Shown: in pieces, positions 12,312 to 23,537 of the stretch
How positions within the stretch are numbered: the first letter of the stretch is position 1
Layout of the letters: each line of letters starts with the position of its first letter
DNA from: Notospermus geniculatus
Taxonomy: Eukaryota > Nemertea > Pilidiophora > Heteronemertea > Lineidae
Reading direction: 5' to 3'
NCBI GenBank assembly: GCA_002633025.1
Contig: NMRB01001247.1
Span: 133,730 to 197,729 of the forward strand
DNA: 64,000 nucleotides
Notes under the pieces: generated by a model
The model's database searches: none
What the model saw: the letters and a program-made list of their open reading frames with translations, nothing else
What the model was told of the DNA's origin: nothing
Program-made: the position numbers and the translations under genes

Positions 12312-12589
12312 AATGAAAGTTCAGAAACCACACTTGCAAAGCAAAAATAGAACACCATGGGATATTTCAGGGTGGTTTCAAAAACTAAAGCCAAAGAGAG
12401 CATGCAAAACTCACTTTTGGGCCCTTCATGCCAATTTGCAGGTGGCGCCACCAGGCTTCTGGGGGGCTGCCGGCCAAAATATTTTGTTTTTTTTCATAAC
12501 TTCACTATAGGTACCTGTGGGCCAAAAATCAAGGAATTCTAGGGGGGGTCACTCCAGAAGTATCCCATTCTCTCAGAATATGGCTCTTA
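12312..12589 (-). repeat. Right inner arm of inverted repeat
   Basis: Reverse complement of 10971-11247, starting ATGAAAGTTCAGAAACC and ending CTCAGAATATGGCTCTT. With the outer minisatellite arms it outlines a fold-back element of at least 2.7 kb. Confidence 0.85.
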
Positions 12590-12914
12590 AAATCAAAGCT
12601 TTTTACAGTCTGCTTCTTTTTGCCAGAGGTCCTCAGGCATGACCCCCTCCCGGGGACCCCCTGGCCCCATGATATATATCTAGGGACCAAGACCATCGTT
12701 GGGCCATCAGAGATTAGACCTACGGCATGACTGCCCATCAGTGGCTTAAGATGGGACCCCAGCCAAAGGCTCCAAAACGTGGACCCAGGCATGCCTTTAA
12801 ACCACCGAACATGGACTCGCGCAAAATTTTAAGCCTGAGAAAAGTGAAAAAGAAAATCAAATATGTGATAAAAAGGTACAGATTGACCAGACATAGGCCA
12901 AGACACATTGTGTA

Positions 12915-13118
12915 AAAAGTGCCTTTTTTTCCTAGTTTCTGTTTTCGGAGTGCCTTTTTTTCCTAGTGCCTTTATTTCGTAGTGCCTTTTTTACCTAGTG
13001 CCTTTTTTACCTAGTGCCTTTATTTCCTAGTGCCTTTTTTACCTAGTGCCTTTTTTTCCAGTGCCTTTTTTACCTAGTGCCTTTTTTCCAGTGCCTTTTT
13101 TCCAGTGCCTTTATTACC
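12915..13118 (-). repeat. Minisatellite, right arm of the fold-back structure
   Basis: Roughly eleven units of AGTGCCTTTTTTACCT with CC/TA and length variants, the reverse complement of the array at 10341-10531. Tandem repeats as inverted termini recall Foldback/Galileo-type elements; that comparison is structural only. Confidence 0.8.
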
Positions 13119-13221
13119 GTATACCAGAAGTCACATTGCGCCTCGGGTGCTCATTGGGGCGGTCTATAGTGGCTGTTGATTAACGATACCCGTCTGGCAA
13201 AATCCTTAGCGACAACGCTGT

Positions 13222-13275
13222 GTTTCAACTCAATGCTTACCATCAATGTACTCGCGAGTCCTATCACTGGCATGA
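13222..13275 (+). repeat. Direct repeat, copy without insertion
   Basis: TTTCAACTCAATGCTTACC through GCGAGTCCTATCACTGGC recurs at 15112-15165. The continuation CATCAACTCCAAATGCG (13279-13295) recurs only at about 17162, beyond two inserted elements, so this copy shows the uninterrupted arrangement. Confidence 0.7.
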
Positions 13276-13847
13276 CTCATCAACTCCAAATGCGAGGCAG
13301 ATTACTTCATCTTCACTTGATGACGCCTCCCGTAGTCTGCATTCGAGCATTCGAGTGCCATAAATGACTTTTGCGACCGAAGCGTGTTCTTAATCTTTTC
13401 CTGCATCGTTTTCATCCTTTTTCAACGCCAGGAAATGGGCGAAACATCTGAAAGGAATCAACGAGTAGTGTTACGAGTGTCGGTTTCATGGGAAGAGATT
13501 TCGCCCACGAGACTTGGTATCGAAGGTCGTCTGATACGCCCAGCCCGCCACTCTTTACCAACGTGAAGATGGATTCCTCACGCAATTCCTACAGGAAAAC
13601 ACATCAGAGATGAACGTGAATATGGCACCAATATGCAACACGCGGGAAAGTAGGCCAAGTGATGACTGTGACTTTATGTCGTTTGATTATTATTATTAAA
13701 CATATATTTTATTTCATCTAAGAAACTCATATACAGTAGATAACTGGGGATTCTCAAGAAGGCTCATGGCCTATTATTAGAGTCTCCCTATACAAAAGTA
13801 TTGAAATTAATGAAATATGAGGGTGCGGCAGTGTATTATGTCGTTCT

Positions 13848-15104
13848 GGCGGATTCTATTTTAACTGGTACCAGTCAAGTCCCATAAGCCAAAAATTATA
13901 ATAAACCGCTATAAAACACCCCTATTTAAGCCTGTATGAGAGGGAATTGGACCGGGATCATTAAGCAATCATTATTATTTCAGTACATCCCTCAAAATTT
14001 GCTTTATTAGTTCTGTAAATTTTGAAGATGTTTCTATTGTCATTCTTGACGGACAAAATCTGACGGACATGCCTACCCCCTTTGAGCAGTTTACGACTAT
14101 CACTGTGCTTTCAACTGTAATCAACAGCATTCAGAAATCACATGAGGCCGAATGGACAGTGATTAAATACAGATTTTAATCTTTTGGATTAAAATTCTAT
14201 TCTATTCATGGTTAATGAACCGTTTCTACTGTCATTTCAGACGGACGTTTGGAAATGACAACAATAGAAACATGCTAACAACTGTGTCCGTCAGCAGCTG
14301 ACGGTAGAAACCATTACACATTCGTCAAGCAGACGACGCAGTGCACTGACGTGTACTGCCATGCACTGACACGGCGCCCACATTTCCTGCCATTCCCTGT
14401 GTGTTGAACTGAGAAAACATTCCTATAAAGTATCATATTATTGTCAATACGTTTCTATCGTCATGTGTTTCTATCGTCAAAACTTCTGACGGAAATGTTT
14501 ACCCCATATTTAAGTGAAAATGAGCTGACAAATAATTACATTCGACAAGCCTGAAGAAACTCTTCAGCCGCCCCGATCCCACATGCGCAGGACTGTCCAA
14601 CTTCCGGTTCTTGTGAGTTGTGGAATGAGACCTGAAATTTTCTATCGTCAGTGTCGGCAATCTGACAGAATGACGATAGAACCAAGTTTTGTCAAGTTTA
14701 ATGTTTATTTCCGGCAGTAACCATCACGCAACACACACTTTTCGACTCAAAGCATATTTTCATTAAATCAACAACATACAACAGATATTTGAAGAGAATT
14801 TCAATGTGTAGCCTGGATGTTTTTATCGTCACTGAAGCTGACGGAATCTGCTGACGATAGAAACTGCACTTAACCATTGAGGAATGAAATGGGAGTTGTG
14901 TCCGTCAGATTTTCCAATGCAATGGATTTTGTTTCGTCAATTCATCTTCAATTTCGCTCATGCAAAAATTGTTTTTTTAAAGTTTTTATTCATTGCTAAT
15001 CTGCCCTATTTATTAATTCAAGTATTAAATACATTGTAGGATGGTGAATATGACTGGTCTCTTAGCAACGGCCATTTTTGGTACTAGTTAAAATAGAATC
15101 TGCC
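13848..15104. mobile_element. 1.26-kb TIR element with TGACGATAGAAAC subterminal motifs
   Basis: Ends GGCGGATTCTATTTTAACT and AGTTAAAATAGAATCTGCC form ~25-bp terminal inverted repeats. TTCT flanks both sides (13844-13847, 15105-15108). Inside, a motif close to TGACGATAGAAAC or its complement recurs about ten times (for example near 14031, 14222, 14302, 14455, 14640, 14675, 14820, 14850), often next to TCTGACGGA. Such clustered repeats are typical transposase-binding sites. No ORF. Confidence 0.7.
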
Positions 15105-15111
15105 TTCTATT

Positions 15112-15165
15112 CAACCCAATGCTTACCATCAATGTAGTCGCGAGTCCTAGTATCACTAGCTATAC
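15112..15165 (+). repeat. Direct repeat, copy followed by insertions
   Basis: Matches 13222-13275 with a few substitutions. The homologous downstream sequence resumes only at about 17162, after the two modular elements. Confidence 0.65.
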
Positions 15166-15173
15166 CATACACA

Positions 15174-16110
15174 ATGAAATGGTCCAAGGACCATGTGCTC
15201 ACCCGTTTGAACATAACAGTGTAATGACAGAGAGAGGTGCATGTCAGTTATGAGCAATCTGGGTCAAGTCATTCCCAAGTTGCATTTTTGCAGGACTTCA
15301 AAGATTTTGGGGTTATGCCACCTGGCGGCCATATTGGATGTCCGATCGGGCCAAAACTTCACATGCACATTAAGGTCATCTAGAGAGAGCCACATAGCAC
15401 ATTTGAGCGCTCTGGGTCAAGTCGTTCCTGAGTTATAGCACATTTGACGATTTTCGGGTTACGCCACCTGGCGGCCATATTGGAAGTTTAATCAGGCCGA
15501 AATTTGACGTGCTTGTAAAGGTCATCAAGCATGTCAAGAGGGAGGTAAATATCAAGTTTGAGCACTCTGGGTCAAGCCGTTCCTGAGTTTTAGCACTTGG
15601 ATGATTTTCAGGTTACGCCACCTGGCGGCCATATTGGATGTCCGAACGGGCTGAAACTCGGCATTTTTGAAGGTACCCCTCTAATACACGTTTATGCAAA
15701 ATATGAAGACTCTCAGAGTGAAATAATTAAGAACTGTGGCAGGTTCGTTACTTTTGTCGAACTTTGACCTCTGTGACCTTGAAAAGTAGTTCAAATCAAA
15801 AACCCGTTATATATGTTATGTATCCTAACTAGATACACCTATGATAAAAATTTGGAGATGATCCAGTCATTAGTTCAGGAGTTATTGCACTTTTTGTGTT
15901 TTTGGTTTTGGCCACCTGGAGGCCAAGCCAAGAATCGAATCAGACCGAAACTTGGTGTCATAGGTCATCTGACCTAGGGGTATATATGTACCAAGTTTCA
16001 GATCAATAGCTCCAGCGGTTACGAAACGTGCCCTGCTAACGGACAACGACGACGACGACGACGGACGACGGACGCTGACTGACGACTAAAGCTCACGGGT
16101 GGGCTAAAAA
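15174..16110 (+). mobile_element. Modular repeat, copy 3
   Basis: Starts ATGAAATGGTCCAAGGACC and TGTGCTCACC, then about three modules with the CCACCTGGCGGCCATATTGG core, a GACGAC tract, and the tail GCTCACGGGTGGGCTAAAAA. It is followed within 9 bp by a second copy in the same orientation. Confidence 0.75.
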
Positions 16111-16119
16111 TATTGTTGT

Positions 16120-17161
16120 ATGAAATGGTCCATGGACCATGTGCTCACCCGTTTGGACATAATAGTGTAATGACAGAGAGAAGTATATCAGCTATAAGCA
16201 ATCTGGTTAAGTCATTCCCAAGTTGTAGGACTTCAATGATTTTCAGTTTATGCCACCTGGCGGCCATATTGGATGTCCAATTGAGGCAAAACTTCACATG
16301 CACATAAAGGTCATCTAGAGGGAGCCACATAGCACATTTGAGTGCTCTGGGTCGCGTCGTTCCTGAGTTATAGCACATTTGATGATTTTCGGGTTACGCC
16401 ACCTGGCGGCCACATTGAAACCTCAATCAGGCCGAAATTTGACATGCTTTTAAAGGTCATGTAGAAGGCGCTACATATCAAATTTGATTGCTCTGGGTCA
16501 AGTCATTCCTGAGTTATAGCACATGTCATGATTTTTGGGTTACGCCACCTGGCGGCCATACTGGAAGTTTAATCACGCCGAAATTTGACGTGCTTGTAAA
16601 AGTCATCTAGAGGGAGGTAAATATCAAGTTTGAGCACTCTGAGATATAGCACTTAGAAGATTTTCAGGTTACGCCACCTGGCGGCCATATTGGATGTCCG
16701 ATCGGGCCGAAACACGGTAATTTGAAGGTACCCCTCTAATACACGTCTATGCAAGATATGAAGACGCTCGGTGAAATAATGAAGAACTGTGGCAGGTTCG
16801 TTACTTTTGTCGAACTTTGACCTCTGTGACCTTGAAAAGTAGGTCAAATCAAAAACCCGTTATATATGTTATGTATCCTAATAAGATACACCTATGATAA
16901 AAAATTGGAGATGATCAAGTCATTAGTTCAGGAGTTATTGCACTTTTTGTGTTTTTGGTTTTGGCCACCTGGAGGCCAAGCCAAGAATCGAATCGGACCG
17001 AAACTTGGTGTCATAGGTCATCTGACCTAGGGGTATATATGTACCAAGTTTCAGATCAATAGCCCCAGCGGTTACAAAACGTGCCCTGCTAACGGACGAC
17101 GGACGACGACGACGGACGACGGACGCTGCACTATTGTAAGAGCTCACGGGTGAGCTAAAAA
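16120..17161 (+). mobile_element. Modular repeat, copy 4, in tandem with copy 3
   Basis: Same start (ATGAAATGGTCCATGGACC) and tail (AGCTCACGGGTGAGCTAAAAA at 17141-17161), with four modules. The flank that follows, ATCAATCTCCAAATGCG, matches the uninterrupted locus at 13279. Confidence 0.75.
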
Positions 17162-17344
17162 TCAATCTCCAAATGCGACCTGTGTTGTACGGTGTCCTAG
17201 CCTACTAGAAGTTGTGGAATATCACTGGCAACCAAGCAGTACAAGCTGACACGCTTACATTGGTCGTCGCTGGGAATGTCCGGGTTTCAAACGCATGCCA
17301 TTTTGAAAGCTAGCCTCCCCCACAACTAGCATTGCCTGATACGA

Positions 17345-18430
17345 TCATCAGTACATCCCCGCCAGCAGTTACGAAATGTGCCCGGCTAACGGACAATGAA
17401 GACGACGGACGGACGACATAGACCAAGAGACAAGTCCATTTATCTTTCAGTTTCGTGGTGATGTCGTGGTAACTGAAAACTTCCTTCTGCATTATAAGAA
17501 GATGGATATGCTGAACACATATCAACACATATCAACTTGTTCATGTTGTTACCACAAGCAATTTTCCCCAGTTTACAAGATGGCCGCCCTTTTTAAAGGG
17601 CCAAAGGGATTAACAGTAGGGGTCAAAAATCTAATGTCTTCAAATCATATCATCATTAGTATCAAAATAAAGGTCTCAGTGAGTACAACAGCATGGCATG
17701 GGTTTTATTCGCCAAAATGTACAGTGCAACCCTTGAGGGGGGGGGGTCCAAAAGGGCCAAAAATCCAACATTTGACCCCTTCCCACCAGTTCCACAGGGC
17801 CTGCAGGTGAATGAAAACAATTTATTTCAACACTGCTCTCATAGTGCTCCAAAAGAATACTCATGATGACACCCTTTGGGTAACAGTTTGCAGGATCATA
17901 AATTATGACCTTTTTGGGATCCTAAAAACTTTTACCCAAAGGTTGTCATCATTGATATTTTTTGGAGCTCTGTGAGAGCAATCTTGAAATCAATTGTTTT
18001 CATTCATGCGCAGCCCCTTGGAACTGGTGGGAAGGGGTCAAATGTTGGATTTTTGGCCCTTTTGGACCCCCCCTCAAGGGATGCACTGTACACTTTAGCG
18101 AATAAAACCCATGCCATGCTGTTGTACTCACTTTAAGACCTTTATTTTGATACCAATGATGATATGATTTGAAGACATCAGATTTTTTACCCCTACTGTT
18201 AATCCCTTTGGCCCTTTAAAAAGGGCGACCATCTTGTAAACTGGGGAAAATTGCTTGTGGTAACAAGTTGATATGTGTTCAGCATATCCATCTTCTTATA
18301 ATGCAGGAGAAAGTTTGTAGTTACCACGACATCACCACGAAACTTAAGAAATAGCCCTCTTTTTTGGTCTTGTCTCTTGGTCTAACAGGCACTGCAGCCC
18401 GACAAAAGCTAACGGGTAAGCTAAAAACAC
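17345..18430 (+). mobile_element. Modular-repeat tail split by a palindrome
   Basis: CAGCAGTTACGAAATGTGCCC and a GACGACGGACGG tract (17359-17418) and then AGCTAACGGGTAAGCTAAAAA (18405-18427) are the two halves of one modular-family tail. The 966-bp palindrome at 17419-18384 sits between them. Confidence 0.6.
17419..18384. mobile_element. Near-perfect 966-bp palindromic element
   Basis: The left arm starts TAGACCAAGAGACAAG and the right arm ends CTTGTCTCTTGGTCTA; the arms meet near 17917 with almost no spacer. ACA lies on both sides (a possible 3-bp target duplication). Arm differences are scattered substitutions and small indels. The TAG-start and 3-bp duplication resemble the element at 1664-1927. 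The 114-codon ORF in the left arm is probably incidental. Confidence 0.75.
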
Positions 18431-18849
18431 CACTAGAAATGTTGTGGAGAGTGAATTGCAGTTTGAATTTGTGTAGCCAAGGGTTAATTTCAAAATAAAC
18501 ATACAGCAAGAAAATGTCTTTCCAAAGACCACACATATCTTTTTGAATGGAACGATCAGAAGGATCGGCAAACTGAGTAAGAAGGCAAACTAAGTAATTA
18601 AAAGTGTCTGGCTAATCAACTCTGCCATAAATTAGCCACAATTCCACATGATAAATGTAGCAAGTCCAAAATGTAAACAGAGAACATGTGTTGACCGTCT
18701 AACAACAGATTATGCCACCCTCCCACCTACGGAACAGCCATGTAATGACGTCACAGAGTGCCTCAAGCAAACCAACTTCTGGTTTTGCATACATTGTATT
18801 AGGCTGTGAGTAGTGTGGCTATCAAAATGGCGGCGAACCTTTCTTAATA

Positions 18850-20235
18850 TATCGAGTTAGGGTAAATTGACTAGTTCTCGACACCCCCGACAATCTCAGT
18901 CAGTGCTCCTGTACCGCCATGCATGTAGCAGCACAGCTGAGGTAAAATTCATAGCAAAGAGCTGAATACTGGGGAGCCTGGGGACGAGTTTCAAGTCGGA
19001 ACATGAATAATCAATGAAACTATAGCCATTTGAATGCAACTCGCCTGAATATACCGGTTCTCGGCATACCCGCACCAATCCTCGACACCCAATACGTACC
19101 AGTTCTCGACCACTAAATATAATTGACAGGAGCCGCTCAGCCAATGGGAGCATAGCATCCCGGTGACGTCACCTCATTCCAATTACTGGGAAATAACCAC
19201 GTGTTTTCGGAGGTCAGAAAGGAAATTTGGTTGCCGGTCAGTATTCTTCATCTCAAATTGTGCTTTTCTTGATAAAACACTGCAAGATTCTTTGAAATTC
19301 AATTTGTACTCATCTAAAATGATGCGTCAGCAACGGCACTGGTGTTAACCATTGGAGAAAAGGGTGACGTACCAATTCTCGACCGGCCGAGAACTGGTAC
19401 TTTCCCCAGTCGAGAATTGGTACCATGGCCGACAACAGGTACCTGTCCATCAATCCCGCAAGAACCGCTTTCCTTGCCTTATTTGGATGTATGTGACGTA
19501 TTTCATGGCTTGAAGCCAATCAGATTGGATTATTCTAAGCAGCAACGGGGGCAGCACCGCATACATTGACCTAAATTACCATATATGGCGGGCACGTCGT
19601 AGTTGCAAATCGCTGTTCCTTGCGACCGTCGGACACGCTGTTTGGCCACCCTGCATGAATCCCCCGAAAAAACCAATACAAATATTTTGTGTAAGCATGA
19701 AAAGGACTGTTACAAGCTTTAAAGTATGTTTTTTAGGCAATATTATCGATGAGGGGACCCTAAAATAAATCTGAAAATATCAGTTATTATGATGATTTTT
19801 CATGAATAACGGCTTGTCTTTAAAAGTTCAGGTATTCATCTTTTCATAAGAGTAAAAATCTGGCAATTTTTTCTTCAAAAATCATGTCAGGGGCGTCGGA
19901 GCGTTTTGCCTATGGATGTCGTCTGGGGGGGGGCTGAAATTTGCAATGGAACTGGGGGAGCCTCACGCGACAAAGAAAGGTGCATGACACCAGCACCGAA
20001 GGCGCGAAGCCGCAGCGGGGGGNCTCAGACTTCCACTCTTAAAGACAAGCCGTTATTCATGAAAAATCATCATAATAACTGATATTTTCATGATTTATTT
20101 TAGGGTCCCCTCATCGATAATATTGCCGTTTTTTATCCATATGAACATGCAAATGCCGTGGCAAGTGTCTATGTTCGACGAAATAGCGGTCCGAAGTTGG
20201 TGGTCGAGAATAGGTACGTGGCCGAGAATAGGTCA
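18850..20235. mobile_element. Element with repeated TTCTCGAC subterminal motifs
   Basis: TACCGGTTCTCGGC, TACCAGTTCTCGACC and TACCAATTCTCGACC and their complements occur near 18871, 19053, 19101, 19370, 19388, 19412, 20200 and 20219. The outermost copies are inverted. A long inverted repeat (about 19735-19827 against 20038-20131, containing ATCGATGAGGGGACCC) lies inside. Borders are approximate, and no target duplication was resolved. One N lies at 20023. Confidence 0.5.
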
Positions 20236-20260
20236 CTTTAGCCTAGGCCTAGGCCTACCC

Positions 20261-20407
20261 TATGTGTGTTCAAAATGAATGGCTGATTTTTTTCAATTAA
20301 AAGTTTTTTAACGAAGTTAAAAGTTTTTGAAAATTGGGCCATAGGCCTACATTTTGTACAGGCGAATGTACAGTCACGGTGTACTGTAGCGTGATTGTGT
20401 CTACTGT
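20261..20407 (+). repeat. Direct repeat A (pair with 26932-27100)
   Basis: TATGTGTGTTCAAAATGAA through GTGATTGTGTCTACTG recurs at 26932-27100. The copies are nearly identical apart from short insertions, most of them TAGGCC-type. Confidence 0.8.
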
Positions 20408-20501
20408 TAAACAGTGGGGGCCTACCATGCCTACCGGTAGGCCTAGGGGCCTACCTCAAATTATCCGTAATAGACGACTTCAACATAAGGTCCCGGGTGC
20501 G

Positions 20502-20723
20502 ATGGATCTGGCGAACCCGGAAGTAGATGTACACAGCAATGCACGCATCCCTATGCAGTCGATAAAAACGCCGCCGAATAACTCCGAAAATACGAAACCA
20601 ACAGTACTCGATCGCGATATCCAGAATCTGTACTTCACACTTAACAACTTCAGTGCAACAATTACCATGATCTTGGACAATTTGCAAAGATTTTCACACT
20701 TTCTTCTTCCAATGAAAATGTAA
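20502..20723 (+). CDS. 73-codon ORF in left arm of an inverted pair, unrecognised
   Basis: Product unknown. The ORF begins MDLANPEVDVHSNARIP and has no recognised domain or signal peptide. It lies in a block (20468-20725) repeated in reverse complement at 21047-21311, where an ORF of exactly the same length is also open. Codon comparison argues against strong constraint: the first ~30 codons are almost identical, but most later differences change the residue (for example Ser/Gly, Ile/Asn, Lys/Gln, Pro/Leu). It could be a real duplicated short gene or exon, or a frame kept open by chance in a recent inverted duplication. I lean to the latter. Confidence 0.25.
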   Translation: MDLANPEVDVHSNARIPMQSIKTPPNNSENTKPTVLDRDIQNLYFTLNNFSATITMILDNLQRFSHFLLPMKM

Positions 20724-21051
20724 ACGAAACATGAGGACGAGGTTGCCATTTTGGAACTGCGCCAGAGGGTATTCTGCGGACAAGCTGCAGGCGGGCACAA
20801 AAATATATGTAAGATAAATACTGTAAATATGATATTATGGGGAAATACAGACATTTTACCCTGGAAAATCTTATATTTTTGATAATTGGGTACAATGACG
20901 TATTTGTAAAGAACTTTCGTGCTGGGACAAGAACCCGGAAGTATGGAAAACTGGTCGATGAGACCACGTGGAAGATTCTTGGTCCGCAGAAAACCCTTTA
21001 CCTTTGTTGGTGAGTGACGTCACTGGTGAAAACCTCGTTAATATTGTTTGT

Positions 21052-21273
21052 TTACATTTTTACTACAGGAAAAAAGTGTGAAAATCTTCGAAAATAGTCC
21101 ACGATTGTGATATTTGCTGTACTGAAGTTGTTACGTGTTAAGTACATGTTCTGGATATCGCGATCGAGTATTGTGAGTTGCGTATTTTCGGAGTTATTCG
21201 GCGGCGTTTTTAGCGACTGCATAGGGTTGCGTGCATTGCCGTGTACATCTACTTCCGGGTTCGCCAGATCCAT
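21052..21273 (-). CDS. 73-codon ORF in right arm of the inverted pair, unrecognised
   Basis: Mirror of the ORF at 20502-20723. It begins MDLANPEVDVHGNARNP and ends at the matching stop with no indel between the two. In this arm the frame is open further upstream, past the ATG. The surrounding arms begin near TGGAAATAGACGACTTC and end near GTTTACATTTT. No promoter or splice evidence. Function unknown. Confidence 0.25.
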   Translation of the reverse strand: MDLANPEVDVHGNARNPMQSLKTPPNNSENTQLTILDRDIQNMYLTRNNFSTANITIVDYFRRFSHFFPVVKM

Positions 21274-21691
21274 CGCACCCGGGCCCTTATGTTGAAGTCG
21301 TCTATTTCCATGGATGGATGTACGGTAGCTCACCACGGCACCGTAGCTACCGGTAGCTAAAGTAAATGGACTGAAACTCCTCCCACCACTTACTTGATCT
21401 GAATAAACTGTCCTGGCCAATGGCGCACTCAAAAGTAGGCGGCACCCGGCGAAAATTCGCCGTCTGAGAGCGGGACGTAGGCTAGTTGTCGCCGGGTACT
21501 TTTTGCAGATTGACAACAACAGTCTGCAAGAAGAGAAACCATGCTGACGCGAATTGGTAAATCTTGCAACTGTGAATGCAACACACGATGTGATGACGTC
21601 ATCAAGCAGGCAATGAATAATTATTAATGGTTTCTCAATTCGCCACTAGGGTTCATCCAATCTTGTCCCTTGTTGTGTCTTTTTCCATAGT

Positions 21692-21857
21692 TATAAAACC
21701 ACTGTAATTCTATGTGTGACACTTCATCCTTTGTTCAACACAAAAGATAAGTTCACACTTAGACTTAAGGAAAAAACCACTGTAATTCTATGTGTGACAC
21801 TTCATCCTTTGTTCAACACAAAAGATAAGTTCACACTTAGACTTAAGTGGTTTTATA
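21692..21857. mobile_element. Small TIR element with a perfect 75-bp internal tandem duplication
   Basis: TATAAAACCACT at the left pairs with AGTGGTTTTATA at the right. Between them a ~75-bp block (starting ACTGTAATTCTATGTGTG and ending TTAGACTTAAG) is present twice in tandem without visible differences, with a 78-bp period. Confidence 0.65.
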
Positions 21858-21955
21858 TGTGTCCTGACATGCCTGAGGGCAGAATAAGACCAGTGCAGTG
21901 CCAGTCAGTAGGGTCTCTTCACTGGTCTAAAATCTGCTCTCAGATGCTTGGAAAA

Positions 21956-23309
21956 GGTTACTTATAAAACCCGGAATGAAATGATCGAAATGGCCGAAAT
22001 GATCGAAACGGCCGAAATCATCGAAATGGATGAAATGACTTTACTTAAAAAATCATAGGCCACCTTAGTGTAAACTGAGTGCTTTTTGTCTGTAGTAGAT
22101 ACAGGTAGCGCAGGTTTGGCACGGGCCTACATCATGACATGCAACCAGGCAACAATAGCCATGATACGATCATGCATAATAAAATCAGGACACGGCAAGA
22201 GAACCGTTAGGAGAACTGTTAATGGCATCGGACCGTTTCATTTTAACTCAGCCAGTCACCTTTAATTTTGGCAGGAGTTGTTTAAATGTAGACCTACATC
22301 ATGACTATTTTTATACGGGGGTATACCGGTGGCTCATACTCAAACAGGAAAAAAAACTCAATTGGCAAGGTTAGAAATTTATGAACACATGAGGATGGGC
22401 ATGGTTGTTTCCACCACAGTGAGGGATCGACCTGTCTGAAGCTGAACACGTGAGGAAGGGGGCGGTTGTTTCCAGCACGTAACTTGCGGGAAAGTCCCAT
22501 TTCAGTGCGCGTTTACTTTGAGGTTGCATTTCTGCCGTTTCGATCATTTCGGCCATTTCATTCCGGGTTTTATAAGTAACCACCAGTTACTTATAAAACC
22601 CGGAATGAAATGGCCGAAATGATCGAAATGGTTGAAATAGGATTGAAGAATAGGGGGAAAAAAGCAAATTAACAATATAAAAATTCACTTATTTTCATAT
22701 TTTACATTTCAAAAAACCGAAATTAATACAATCTACCCTGCAGCCCCAAAAGTAAATGTGCACTCAAATTGGATTCCCCGCATGTTACGAAAGGGAATTT
22801 GGAATTGTATTGCATACTTGGTTGTTCCACAGGACCATGTTGACATGATCGGAGCATTCTAGTGGAAGAAAGGTAATTTATGGCTATTAAGCCATAAAGT
22901 CAGCCTCATCACTGAGGTATAGTCATGATGTACATTTTTTAAAAAAACTCCCGCCAAAATTAAAGGTGGCCGCACGTACGGCAAAGCTGGAGCCAGTGTA
23001 CCGCGTGGTAAGATACTGCAGCGCCATGCGTGGCGACTGGTTGAGTTAAAATGAAACGGCCAAATGCCATTAACAATTTTCCTAACGGTAATTTTTATCT
23101 TGTCTCCTGATTTTATGCATGTTGCTATCATGGCTATTGTTGCTACCGGTAGATCTACTACAGACTTAAAGCATTCAGTTTACTTGAAAAATCGTAATAG
23201 GCTACCTAAGTGTAAAGTCATTTTATCTATTTTGATCATTTCGACCGTTTCGATCATTTCGGCCATTTCGATCATTTCGGCCATTTCATTTCGGGTTTTA
23301 TAAGTAACC
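21956..23309. mobile_element. Long fold-back element, 9-bp target duplication, internal termini
   Basis: GGTTACTTATAAAACCCGG opens and the complement closes the element. CTTGGAAAA flanks both sides (21947-21955 and 23310-23318), a 9-bp duplication as in Mutator-like elements. The left half matches the right half in reverse complement (for example TAGTAGAT and GTTAATGGCAT near 22095 and 22225 against 23070-23155). The same terminal sequence occurs again, in both orientations, near the centre (22547-22581 and 22586-22620). GAAATGATCGAAATGGCC words are repeated at every terminus. Confidence 0.7.
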
Positions 23310-23537
23310 CTTGGAAAATGCATCTGGGAGGGGTTCTAACTTCAAAATTTTCCTTGGGGAGGACCCCCCTTTTGGTAGAGCTCGCGCCTCCGGCGCTCGG
23401 GTTCCGGTCTTCAACCGGAACATGTAGCCTCCTACTTCGAAGCCTGTGGCCTCCTACCCTCAAAACTTTTGAGGGCCCTGTAAAGGCCTAGCCTGGCGGC
23501 AATATGTTAATGAGAAAATGCCCGGATGTGACTCATT

